This document shows, piece by piece, positions 30,580 to 41,406 of a DNA stretch of 64,000 nucleotides. The stretch comes from Torymus aiolomorphi. Lineage: Eukaryota; Arthropoda; Insecta; Hymenoptera; Torymidae. The position numbers and the translations under genes were made by a program. The stretch is from NCBI GenBank assembly GCA_036365515.1, contig CM070874.1:46809083-46873082 (forward strand). Reading direction: 5' to 3'. Below the pieces are notes generated by a model. It saw only the letters and a program-made list of their open reading frames with translations. It was not told the DNA's origin and searched no databases. How positions within the stretch are numbered: the stretch's first letter is position 1; each line of letters begins with the position of its first letter.

Positions 30580-32596
30580 GAAAAGTTACAATGCAGTTTA
30601 CAAAGTAAAATCTATTAGAGGTAAACATTGTTACCTGTACAATAGTCTGGTTGCATACAACTAATACTATATCTATAACTTAAAACTAACAGATTACTCA
30701 TTCGAGTAACATAAACATTTTCAAAAACTTTATTTCATTTAACAATTTATATATTCTATAAATAAAATCCGCCAAAACGTAATATTATAATCTTCATTTT
30801 TCCAAAAGTAAACAGTGAAAATGATATGAAGTTGTGCGTAATGTTACAATTAAATGTTATTATCGAAAGAGCTTTTGTTTTAATTTGTACTTAATTGTAC
30901 TCTTCTTATAATTTAAAATTTTGAGATCATTAGGCAATTCGTTAAATACCCTCATAGCTTCTACCAGACTATCTTTATCACTAATAGCTTTGGTCATTTT
31001 AGGTAGTTGTAGTGATTTTTTTCTAGTATTGCGTTTTATTGTAAGAAAAGCATCTTTTAGATTATTATAATGATAGCATAAGGATTCTAGAGTGAACATT
31101 TGTTCTATTTTTTAGCGGAGTGTTGTGCACCTGGAATTTATTTTTGGCAATGATTTTGAGCAATTTATTTTGGATTTGTTGTATTATTTTAGTTTCTGTT
31201 CTCCAAGCACCCCGGCAAGCAATGATGCGATAGTTTATAACATTATGAAAGAAGGAGTAATAAATAATCATCAATGTGTTTGTATCCATAATTTTTCTTA
31301 GCTTTGCGAGTATAAATATTAAATATTTTGTTCTGTTAATTAAATATTTAATGTGACTATCCCATTTCATATTAAAGTCGAAAATTAATCCCAAGTACTT
31401 GTAACATTCTGTTCTAGTTATTTGCTGATTTTGTATATTTATATTTACATTAATTGGGACACTATCACGATAGTTACCGAAAGTTATAAACTTAGTTTTT
31501 TGTATATTTAGGGATAGCTTATTTAAAGCAAGCCATTCCGCCGCTTGATCTAGAAGTTTGTTTATTCTATCCTGCGCCATTGACCACGTGTCTTCACTAG
31601 AAATGATGACAGTGTCATCAGCGTAGGACAGAATAGACCCTTCCGGCATATCTCTCAATAGATCGTTTACATATAATATAAAAAGTATCGGTCCTAATAT
31701 TGTTCCCTGTGGCACCCCACAAGATACATATTTGTATTCACTTATTTGGTTTTGTATTCGAACTTTTTGTTGTCTATCGGAGAGATAGCTTTTGAACAAA
31801 AGTAAGACCTTTCCTCTTATTCCATAACGTTCTAATTTGCTAAGTAATATGTCATGGTTAACAGTATCGAACGCTTTTGCCAGATCTAAAAAAGTAGCAA
31901 TAATACGTTTGCTTTTATCTAGATTTTGATAGATTTTATGTGTTATGTAGTTAAGTGCATCCGCCGTACCTTTGTTTTTAACAAAGCCATATTGGTGTTC
32001 AGAAAGTATTTGATGTTTTTCCAAAAAAGTATAAAGTCTGTTATAAAGTATTTTTTCAAAAATTTTGGCAATATTGGATATTAGAGATATTGGTCTGTAG
32101 TTAGAAATGCATGATTTGCTTCCAGCTTTGTGGATAGGGACAACTTCGGCACTTTTGAGATTATCTGGCCAGATAGACTTTTCAATACTCAAGTTGTATA
32201 TATGTTCTAAAGGAATAATTATGTAGTTTGCTAACGTCTTTAAAATTTTTGTATTTATATTATCTACACCTCCAGCTTTGTTTTTCATGTTACGTATAAT
32301 TGTATTTATTTCAAGTGCATCAGCGGGTTCTAAAAACATTGATTTGTTATTTGGTTTAGGCATATTCAATCTTTTATTTGTAGGTTGTATAATTTTTTTA
32401 CTTACTTCAGATCCTACTTCACAAAAATACTTATTCATAACATTAGCAATTTCCCTTTGATCTTCTATTTTTTTATTGTCTTGATCGTAAATATTAGTTA
32501 TATTATTTGATTGCACTTTGTTTTTTCCTAATTTCTTATTTATTAAGTTCCACAGTTGTCTAGGATTGTTGTCACATTTTTTAAACGTTTCGAAGT
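30580..32596 (-). mobile_element. 5'-truncated non-LTR retrotransposon (LINE)
   Basis: Coding similarity begins immediately at the inner edge of the right inverted repeat, with YFETFKKC and RQLWNLINKKLG of the linker upstream of RT. There is no endonuclease domain. The 3' end is an AT-rich tail near 30580-30860 with two AATAAATATC units and no poly(A). The strand is minus throughout. Confidence 0.85.
30860..32596 (-). pseudogene. LINE reverse transcriptase, frameshifted at C-terminus
   Basis: The main frame (32596-31065) encodes an RT of the Jockey/CR1-like group: CISNYRPISLISN, FLDLAKAFDTVNHDIL, GVPQGTILGPILFILYVNDL, the catalytic SYADDTVI and NKLSLNIQKTKF. The last 80 residues (LESLCYHYNNLKDAF, MRVFNELPNDLKI) are in another frame at 31099-30860, so a frameshift lies in the 31065-31100 overlap. 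The catalytic core is intact but the endonuclease is absent, so autonomous retrotransposition is not expected. Confidence 0.9.
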
Positions 32597-32666
32597 AATT
32601 TAAATAAATATTTATATAGTAGTATTCAAATAAATATTTATTTGAAAATAGAATTTTTTTTCAGTA

Positions 32667-33014
32667 TAGTGATTCATTCCATTCCATAGTTTCCTGCTTT
32701 AACAAATTTAAAGGTTCATTCAATTCTATAGTATCAGAATGTCACTACAATGATAAAGATTAATCAAGTTCAATTTCATTTAAATAAGCTTTTTTCATGT
32801 TGTGATTTTGTTCAATAAGTAAAATTGCCACTAAGATAGATAAACAATAACATAATTATGAAAATATTTGTTTTCTGTGTTTAATAATGTTAAACATATA
32901 AAAAGGCAAAATGAAAGTATAAAATTCAAGATGAATATTTTTATATTGAGAAAACCATGTTTTTAATTTTAACTAAATAAAAAGATCCTTACACTAATCC
33001 GACCATCATCACTA
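32667..33014. other. Unique-looking AT-rich flank of copy A2
   Basis: No gene is visible. The bases ACTA at 33011-33014 are the left target duplication of the Ty3/gypsy element. Confidence 0.45.
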
Positions 33015-33705
33015 TATGACGGAAAATTATTCTCCGTCATTTTCCTCTCTCCCCGCGTTAATCATGTACTAATCCGCCTTAGATGTTACAGGTGCAGACG
33101 ACGCGGAAGGACGCCCGACCGAGAGAGAGAGAGCGCGAGGAGCGCGCGCGAACCGATTAGACTCGTGAGAGAGTCAAGCAGTCTCGTTTGGGACAGCGCC
33201 CGCGCTCCCCGCTCTAATTACAAGAGTTGTTTTCGCGACATTTGTGCCCTTCCCGGTGTGTGACTGTGAGCGTGTGTGAGTGAGTGGGTGCACCGACCTC
33301 GACCGAGTGCCCACCCCCGGGAGGTGACTGACAGCGAGCGGCGCACCAGGAGCTGGTGCGACCGGAAGGCCGGCGACAGCGATATTACGCAGCAGTTGTA
33401 AGTGCCGGCTTGACATCTCTCTCTCTCTCCCTAACTCGCGGCAGCTCGGGCCTCCTCCCCGCGCTCACTGACTGCGAACCGCACATCGTGCGCTGTGTCC
33501 CCTACTACCTTTTTTGGTTAATAAACTCCGCTAGTTCTACTCAAATATCGCGAGTGACTTTTTATTACCCCGTTCTCCCATAATTGTTCCAAAATTAAAC
33601 CTTCGCATGCGGTGCGCACCGCACGAGGTGCGCTAGCCTCGCCGCCGCATGCACTATTTGTAAACGGATAATCGCTGAGCAGCCGGGAATAATTTATCCG
33701 TTACA
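33015..33705 (+). repeat. 5' LTR of copy A2
   Basis: The LTR starts TATGACGG and ends CCGTTACA. AATAAA near 33521 is a candidate poly(A) signal. It ends in a CpG-rich block with GCATGCGGTGCGCACCGCAC, a palindrome-rich segment. Confidence 0.93.
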
Positions 33706-33708
33706 AAT

Positions 33709-33720
33709 TGGCGCCCCTCG
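33709..33720 (+). other. Primer binding site of copy A2
   Basis: TGGCGCCCCTCG starts three bases after the 5' LTR. A TGG at this position complements a tRNA CCA end. I did not identify the tRNA. Confidence 0.7.
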
Positions 33721-34940
33721 AAAAACCCACATTTTCGAGAACGTGGGTACTTAGAAAAATTTAAAATCGCATCCGGAGTGTGGAAAATTGCAGCGCGCGG
33801 TGACATTAGTTCACGCAGCGCATCAGTGTATTGAACACTAGCAATTAAACACCGGTGGGGTGGATGCATTAAGCATCACCGCACTCCGGGAAAGCCAGTG
33901 AACGCGCATCTTTAAACCAAGGTTTTTGTCGAAGATTATATTCGACAGCCGTCGCGCACACGCGCAGCGACGGCAACCGCGGACATTGTTGACGTCGCGC
34001 GCCGACACAGGACTCGGGCCGCGCGAAACGTAAACAAAGCGCGCCTTTCCAGCACACAAGTTTTCGTACTGTATGTTGGAGAGAGACAGATTACCCCGAA
34101 TATTATATTCGGAGCGAAAATTATTTCGTGCGCGACTGAATATTATTTCAACTTAGGCGCTATACCAGCGAGACTCAATACGCGACGCGCATTTAACAAC
34201 ATTGCGTCTTATATACACTTACTCTTTTACTGTTCGATCACGAGTTTTGAAAGCGACCTCGCATTAATAAGCGTTGATTAAATGCATAAATTTGGACACG
34301 CGTTATTGCAAAATTAATAAAAATAATTGAAATCTGTTTAAACAAGTTAACTTTTATTGTACTTTAAAATTAATAGGAATTTTTTTTTCTTCTCTTTCGG
34401 TAATTAACCACCGACATCAATTTAAAATTGGAAGTAAATTAAATTTTGGAATTACTTTCAAGACTACTAAAATTAAGATTCAAGTTAAATAAAAATTTGA
34501 ATAATTATTGGAAAAATAAAAAACTTGCTAACGCGAAACAACGCAGGTGCGAACTCGCTGTTCAAAACTCAATACCTAGGCACACGCAACGTAACTTGCG
34601 AATCGCGATATACAGCAGCGTGGAAACAGCAACAGCTGATCGCTCGGGAACTATCGTACCCCGACAGCGAATAACGCGAGTGCCGTATAGTCACCTAGTA
34701 GGCACCTAGCGTAGACTATAGAATTCGAAGGCGAACCTCCCAACGCCCTGCATTTAAGTCAGGTTGGAAAATTAGATACATTTACCTTATTACCGATTAA
34801 AGTATCAAATTTAAAATCGTACTAATTGAAATAGATACGAAATCAGAACACTAGACTTACAGAAAACGAAATAATTTAGAACTAATAGCGAGAACGCATA
34901 TACGTTCTAAACTGTTTCAGAGGAATTCGGATCATTAACG

Positions 34941-36449
34941 TGTGACGTGGTAAGTCGTCACCATTTTCTTTTTCTCTCTCTCGAGCTGCGTGGCCGGGGC
35001 ACTGTTGTCCTAAGCTCCCTTATTTATTTTTCGGGATGTTTCTTTCTGTTTCGGTGCTTGATCCCGGTGGGTATCGAGTGGAGGAGAGTGAAGCCGAGAA
35101 GGATTAGGAGAGGCCAGATCCCTGTGCTTCCCCCCCCCCCCGCCCAGGTATGTAAGTAGATCAAGTGGAGTGGTAGTCGCTCGGGGCGCGTTCGAATTTC
35201 GCGCGCCTCCGTGCGCCGCGGAGCTGGAGAGCGCGGTGGCAGCACCTCGCGGGCGAGGATGCGCGGCCGTGCGCTGCTACAGCGGGGAGGTGCTCCGCTG
35301 ACGGGCACGGCAGAGAGAAGCGAGAGAGGAGCCACGTGCGAAGCAGTAGTAGAGCCGATCTACTGATGCAACCCGTGGGACGCCGGCGCATGTGCGGGGG
35401 CATCGAGAAGGCGCGCGCGGGAGAGATCGGCAGTACCAAGAGAGCGGTGACCACGAGCGCGTGTAAGGAAGAAGTTCGGCGGTGTTATCGAGTGGAGAGT
35501 TCGAGAGAGTGAGCGTGGGGGACGGCGACGACGAACAGCGGGATCGAGGGAGAGAGAGAGAGAGAGAGAAGAGATTTGGTACGAGAGGACGAGGGAGCCG
35601 CGGCGACTGGAGGGAGAGAGTGCATTGTAGCAGCGCGAGATTGAGCAGCCGGGCAATCGGCGGTCCAGCCCCACCAGCAGGTCAAGGCTTCGCTGCGACG
35701 GAAGGTACGTGGGCAGCGGGCCCGAGAGCGGATAGTGGAGCGTGGCGAGAGTGGAGAGAGAGATTCGCGAGCGCAGCGATTTTCGGAATCGCGCCGCGGA
35801 GGAGTGTTCGGTCGGTGGAGAGCGGGAGTACGTGGAGAGAGAGAGATTCGCGTGCGCGGCGATTCTTGGAGTCGTGCCGCGGGGAGGATTTCGTCCGTGT
35901 AGAGTGAGAGTGAGTGAGAGAGTGATTCGCGCGTGTGGCGATTCTCGGAATCGCGTTGCGGGGAGCCTTTGGTACGGGGAGAGATAGAGCAGTGGAGAGT
36001 GAGAGAGAGAGATCCGTGGGGGCAGCGATTCTCGGAATCGCGCCGCCTGAAGGATTTTGTTGTGGAGAGCAGAGTGAGTGAGAGAGATTCGCGTGCGCAG
36101 CGATTCTCGGAATCGCGCCGCGGGGGATTTTCTCCGTGTAGAGCGGGAGTTTGCGAGTGTGAGAGAGAAAGAGGGACTCGCGTGGGCGGTGCTCCTCGGA
36201 ATCGCGCTGCGGCGGCTTTTGGGTTGCCTGCGAGTTTACTCTCGGGGTGTGGACGGGGCCCGCGGGAGTGAGAGGAGTGAGTGTGAGCGTGTAGGCGTGA
36301 GTGGATTTAGATACTTGTAATAGGGATTTCTTTTGTTGATTTAAATAAATTGAGAGTTTATCTGGCGTTAGTGGTTTGATTATTTATTTGACGATAGTAC
36401 CCTTCCCAACCTTTTTCAGCTTCGTAGCCGGCCCAGATACGACGTCACA
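34941..36449 (+). repeat. Possible solo LTR within the A2 leader
   Basis: The block starts TGTGACGT and ends ACGTCACA, a perfect 8-bp terminal inverted pair of LTR type, and has AAATAAA near 36340 and a pyrimidine-rich tail. No matching target duplication was found (AACG against GCGG), so the call is tentative. The alternative is that the block is part of the native leader. Confidence 0.4.
35764..36230 (+). repeat. Array of about six hairpin-bearing repeats
   Basis: Units of about 75 to 95 bp each contain a small palindrome of the form GCGATTCTCGGAATCGC followed by GCCGCGG and preceded by a GAGAGAGATTCGCG stretch. Six copies lie near 35778, 35859, 35937, 36024, 36099 and 36187, the last degenerate. 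Each could form a 7-bp stem with a 3-base loop in RNA. Confidence 0.75.
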
Positions 36450-37033
36450 GCGGAATCTCCTTTTGGACGGTAAGTGAGGCGGAAGCGAGAGAGAGAGAGA
36501 AAAGGAGGAAATATATAACTATATTTATTTACGAGTGTTCGGGCTCGGCGTTCTATCGCCTAATTACACCATCGCAAACGTTATGAGAATAAAACAACAT
36601 TTTTTTTTTTCTTTCTCTAGTATATTGAAGTATTAAGCCTTCAATAGATCTTAGAAAAATAACCTTTGGAATTTTAAGCTAAACCAAATACTCTTCCAGT
36701 TAAAATTATTTGAATCTATTTCTTTTTGATTTTACAACAAATTGTGTTTTATCAATTAAAAATTTTCTTGCTGTCAAATGAATAAGCAAGGAAACAAATA
36801 GAACTGGAAGAGGCAACAATTTTCCTTCTTTTTGCTTCTTAAACTTTTGTTTCTCCTTTTCGGAATTAAATAAGGAAACATTAAAACTTTCATTCTCCTT
36901 AAAGACAAAAGAGAATTGACCAGCGATTAGCGCAAATCAAACTTAAAAACACCAAAGGCGTAATATTTAAGAATTAAAACTCTAAAACCCGAATTCCTCA
37001 ACGAAGTACATTAGGGATTTTCAGGTTAACAAC

Positions 37034-39297
37034 ATGCCACTCCTAGACGACGATACATTCGAAGACATCATGGAGGTGGAAATGCAAGGCTGGATAATGA
37101 ACCTGGCAGGCGAGCCGCTCGACGATGCGCTCGAAAAATTAGAACTTTTAAAAAGCGGCACACAGTTTGCAAAAGCGGATAGGTTATATAAGCGATTGCG
37201 AGGTGACTACACGGTGAACGATTTCATGCGAACGGACGAAGCAGAAGGCGAAGCAGAAGCGTTCGACAGAAGAAATGGAAAACTAGAAAACCTTACACAA
37301 ACTCTGCCGTTCGACGCACGCACACTTGACGAGCTGGCGGAAAGGCGTGAAGCTACGAGATGCACACACCACACGCAAAGACGTCAAACGTCAACACCAC
37401 TAAACCACGTCCACACACTATTGGACCAAGTGGACATGTCGATCACTGAAGTACAAGAAGGAAACGCCTGCGCGACAGCACTAGCAACAACCGCAGGGCA
37501 AATATGGACCGCGACGTCGCAAAATCAACCAAGATCGAGGCGAACGTCGCAGCAAGATATTCGTGAAGAAATAAACCTGGGAAAAGCGATAGCCGAAGGT
37601 AGATTTCCATCGCCTATCACAACACAGTCAACGTGGGTAAACACGCTAACAACCACGACGACAACGGCGAGTACAGCCGTAGCCATCACTGCGGGAACGT
37701 ACACAATACATTCAGCCCCGCAATCGGTCTTCACGACACGAACAGCAACTACAGTGCACACTCACGAACGGCAGAACATACACAATGCCAAGAGCAGTAG
37801 CATGCGAAATGATGAGAATACAGGGAATCGCAAAAGACTATGACAAGGAAATAAGGCAGCTGCAAGAGCTGATGTCAGACCTAATAGCGAGTACACGCCT
37901 GTACACGACGTCAAATAGAACGACAGGCAATGAAGCGAGCTCGCAAAAACACAAAACAGTGAACTTCCAAGACACGTACAGATTAGAGTACCTTGACGAA
38001 AGAAGGACACAAACGGACTCGCGCAACACAGCGACGAACGCAAATGCGCGACAGCCACCAGCGCTAAATCCAGCAGCGCAAAACTTCACACCGCGAAAGT
38101 ATTATGCGAACGAGCGTGATCCCCAGCGACATCCTCAGCCTCATGCTCGTGACCGGCAAGAGTCTTGGGGGAGGGGGAGCCTCCCGAGTAACTCGCAAAG
38201 TAGATACTCGGGTGAAGGTACCACGCTCCATCAATCCATAAACATGGACATTGGCAGAACGGTGCGGCAGTGGAAACTGCAATTCACCGGCGAGAAAGGC
38301 AGCAGCATCGAGGAATTCCTCGAGCGAGTTAACGAATGTCGCTCGCTCGCGCGAATAACTGACGAGGACCTGCTAAACGCTATGTCGGAGCTGACGTCTG
38401 GCGTGGCAAGGTACTGGTGCCGCCAAGCTCGCAAAACTTGGCGAACTTGGGAAGACTTCTGCGTCGCCGCACGCCGCTGCTACGGGGTCGACAAGCGATT
38501 CCAGCAACGACTCGTCGGCGAAGCGCAAGCCCGCACCCAAGGCAGAGACGAGCCTGTAAGGGATTATATTGTATGCCTCCTTACGATTTTAAGTAAGTTT
38601 GAGGAGTCTTGGGAGGACGAAAGACAATTCGAGCACATATATAGAAATATGCTGCTCAGTCTCCAACGCTTAGTGCCGTGGGAGAAAGTTACAGACAGAC
38701 AAGCTCATAGAGCTTGCACGAGAAGCGGAAGCGCTAAGGGAGGCGGAGAGGAGTTACAAACCTCCTCCGAACCCGGACGATAGTCTGTTACCAGACGTAG
38801 CCTACAAGGGGCCAAAGTCCGCGAAAACGCAACCGCAGCGCAGCAAAAATAGTCTGGCGGCTGTGGCGAGTGGCGCGCCTCCGCAAGACACACGCGGACA
38901 ACCCGGGACGAGCGATGGCAAGCCAAGCCTAGCCGCGATGGCAGAGCAGTCGGTTCAAGGGCTCGATCAGCTGATTAGCCGGCTACTAGATGAAAAACTT
39001 GCCAAACTTAACTCGAGCAGGGAGCGACCCCTGGGTCCGCCGCCGGCGAGCAACAGCCTTTCCAAGAGGACTGGAGCCCACCGCAAGAATAGCCGCAGTC
39101 CCCCTAGCCAGCATAGGGAAAATGCCTCGGCAAGAAATGGCGAGAAGAATTATGCGTCGCCAACTCCAACCAGTGATAAGAACGCTAACAACCAGCCCGG
39201 GCCAAAAGAGCACGTGCGGTGCTGGGGTTGTAGCTGGCCTGGCTACATTAAGCCCCACTGCCCGGAGTGCTCAGGAAAAGGCAGAGGGGGCGCGTAG
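37034..39297 (+). pseudogene. Gag of copy A2, in three frames
   Basis: Segment 37034-37843 (starting MPLLDDDTFEDIMEVEMQGW) is an N-terminal region with a Thr-rich end. Segment 37785-38783 in another frame holds the retrotransposon gag domain (TVRQWKLQFTGEKGSS, ARYWCRQARKTW, YRNMLLSLQRLVPW). Segment 38863-39297 in a third frame has a degenerate zinc knuckle (CWGCSWPGYIKPHC, with Tyr at the His position). Two frameshifts are therefore needed, so this gag is unlikely to work. Confidence 0.85.
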
Positions 39298-41325
39298 ACG
39301 AGGTTTCTCTCGCCCCTCCAATACCTGACGTGACCTCAACGGTGCCTCGGCAAGGCGCCCCGGCTGCGTCCGCCGCAGCAACCTCTACCGACTTGGAGGG
39401 AAATTTGAGTACCCCGAGTCAACCAGAATACTCACGATGGTATTTGCCCGTGGGTCTGGGTGGATTTCGCATACGCGCGCTACACGACTCAGGCGCATCT
39501 CGCACCGCAGTAGGCCCGATTGGCTTACAGATCGCGACCGCGTGTGGCAAGACGATTACGCCGCATCGCGGAAGTGGCGCACGCCTCGCCAACGGTAAGA
39601 CCGCGGCGGTGCTGGGCCACGTAGACCTGCCCTTTGACGTGGCAGGTGTGCGACATTACCTCGACGTGGTGATCCTCGAGGAGCTGGACGCAGACTGTCT
39701 GCTCGGCGCCGACTTTATGCGGAAATTTAACGCCGTGCTGTGGCCGCGCGAATCGACGCTTAGCATCGAAGGAGTTAAAGAGCGAATTCCGCTAGAACTA
39801 GCTTCACTAGCGCACGACGAAGCGAGCGCTGTCCACCTCGCTTCGGTCGGTCTCGCCGATGTGGATGAGGCCCAGCGGCGACAGTTGCAAGAGTTGCTCG
39901 ACCAACTGCTGTTCGCGAGCGATGCGCCATTAGGATGCACTAGCTGGACCGAACACAACATCGAAGTCTCGAGCACTAGGCCCATTAAGCAAAAATATTA
40001 CCTTGTCTCGAAAAAGATCGAGGAGGAAATGCACAAGCAAGTGCGAGAGATGCTCGAGGCGGGTATTATTATCCAATCGACCAGCGAATGGTCGAGCCCG
40101 GTTGTGATGCAACGGAAAGCGAATCGCACGTACCGATTCTGCATCGATTATCGCAAATTGAATGCGGTAACGAAGGCGAGCGCCTACCTGCTCCCGCACA
40201 TGGACGCTATTTCACGCAAGCTCCAAAATGCTCGATACATATCGACGATCGATCTCAGCAGCGCCTATCACCAAATTCCGTTGCGGAAGGAGGCGCAGGC
40301 GCTAACCGCGTTTACTGTCCCTGGAATGGGCCTCTTCGAATTTACTCGAATGCCTTATGGGGTAGTGGGCGGACCAGCGACTTTTCAAGAGCTTTCGGAC
40401 CGCGTCATCGGTCCAGAAATGGAGCCTCATGCGTTCTCCTACCTGGATGACATTATTATCGTCACGGAGACGTTTGAGGAACACCTCAAGTGGCTTAGCC
40501 ATGTTCTCCAGCGTATTAAAGACGCAGGTCTCACCATTAACCGTGAGAAAAGCGAGTTCTGTCGGAGCGAGGTCAAGTTTCTCGGGGTCTTAGTTAACCG
40601 AGACGGCTTTAAGCCTGATCCGGACAAGATTGCTCCAATTTTGGAATATCCGGCGCCGAAGAACCTCAAACAGTTGAGAAGGTTCCTTGGCATGGCGTCG
40701 TGGTATCGCAAGTTCTTGCCCGACTTTGCGACGATCGCAGGGCCGCTCACGCAGTTAACCAAGCACAGCGTTGCGTATGTGTGGAGCTGACGCGGAGCAA
40801 TCCGCATTTGAGCAGATTAAAGCTCTCATTGCGTCCGCCCCGGTATTACACCGGCCGTCGTTTGAACACCAGTTCGTGATTCAAACGGACGCGAGTGATA
40901 CTGGCCTTGGAGCAGTACTCACGCAGACGATCGACGGCGAAGAACGAGTCTTATGCTTCGCAAGCCGCACGGTGACTGCGGCGGAACGGAATTATTCCGT
41001 CACGGAACGCGAATGCCTCGCAGTTTTGTGGGCGATACGCAAGTTTCGTGCTTACGTCGAAGGCTATCATTTTAAAGTGATAACCGACCATAGTAGTCTG
41101 AAATGGTTATGCAATTTGCATAATCCCACCGGACGCTTAGCGCGGTGGGCGCTTGAAATGCAAGCGTATGACTACGACGTCGAGCATCGGAAGGGCTCAC
41201 TGAATGACGTGCCTGATGCGCTCTCTCGCATGTTTGAGGACGAGGAAGCGCCAGACCTCGCGGCAGTAGATGTCTCCGAAGAGACAGATGACACCTGGTA
41301 CAAGCGCATGGTCGCCGCCGTCTGA
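39267..41325 (+). pseudogene. Protease, RT and RNase H of copy A2 (one frameshift)
   Basis: The protease has ALHDSGASRTAVG with the expected D-S-G. The RT is complete, with YRFCIDYRKLNAV, FTRMPYGVVGGPATFQ and YLDDIIIVTETF. The frame stops at 40788-40790. RNase H continues in another frame from about 40790 (VIQTDASDTGLGAVL, SVTERECLAVLWAI, DALSRMF) to 41325. A single small indel near 40785-40792 explains the break. The frame overlaps the end of gag by 30 bases in a different phase, as in elements that frameshift between gag and pol. Confidence 0.92.
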
Positions 41326-41406
41326 CGAAATCCCGGAGATTACCCGTGGTGGAAGATAGTTCACGGGCGCCTCTACAGCTACCGTCCGAATCCTGCGGTC
41401 GAAGAC

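Larger units (their letters stand above)
30381..32666. mobile_element. TIR-bounded AT-rich element containing a LINE
   Basis: The ends CACTGAAAAAAAAATTC and (complement) TACTGAAAAAAAATTC begin an inverted repeat of about 70 bases containing CAAATAAATATTTATTT and ACTACTATATAAATATTT. TA lies at both flanks (30379-30380, 32667-32668), as in Tc1/mariner-type insertions. About 130 further bases of AT-rich palindromic sequence lie at the left end. The middle is a LINE fragment. Either a LINE inserted in a MITE or a TIR element captured a LINE. Confidence 0.7.
33721..37033 (+). other. Long untranslated leader of copy A2
   Basis: There are 3.3 kb between the primer site and the first gag-like ATG, far longer than usual. 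Its middle part may be an inserted solo LTR (34941-36449). The flanks hold no recognisable protein. Overlapping GC-rich open frames on both strands at 35.0-36.3 kb lack domains and I treat them as chance. Confidence 0.55.

Noticed and set aside
35024..36320. Several 60-140 codon frames in the GC-rich A2 leader
   Set aside because: High GC lowers stop frequency; overlapping on both strands, Arg/Glu-rich and without domains.
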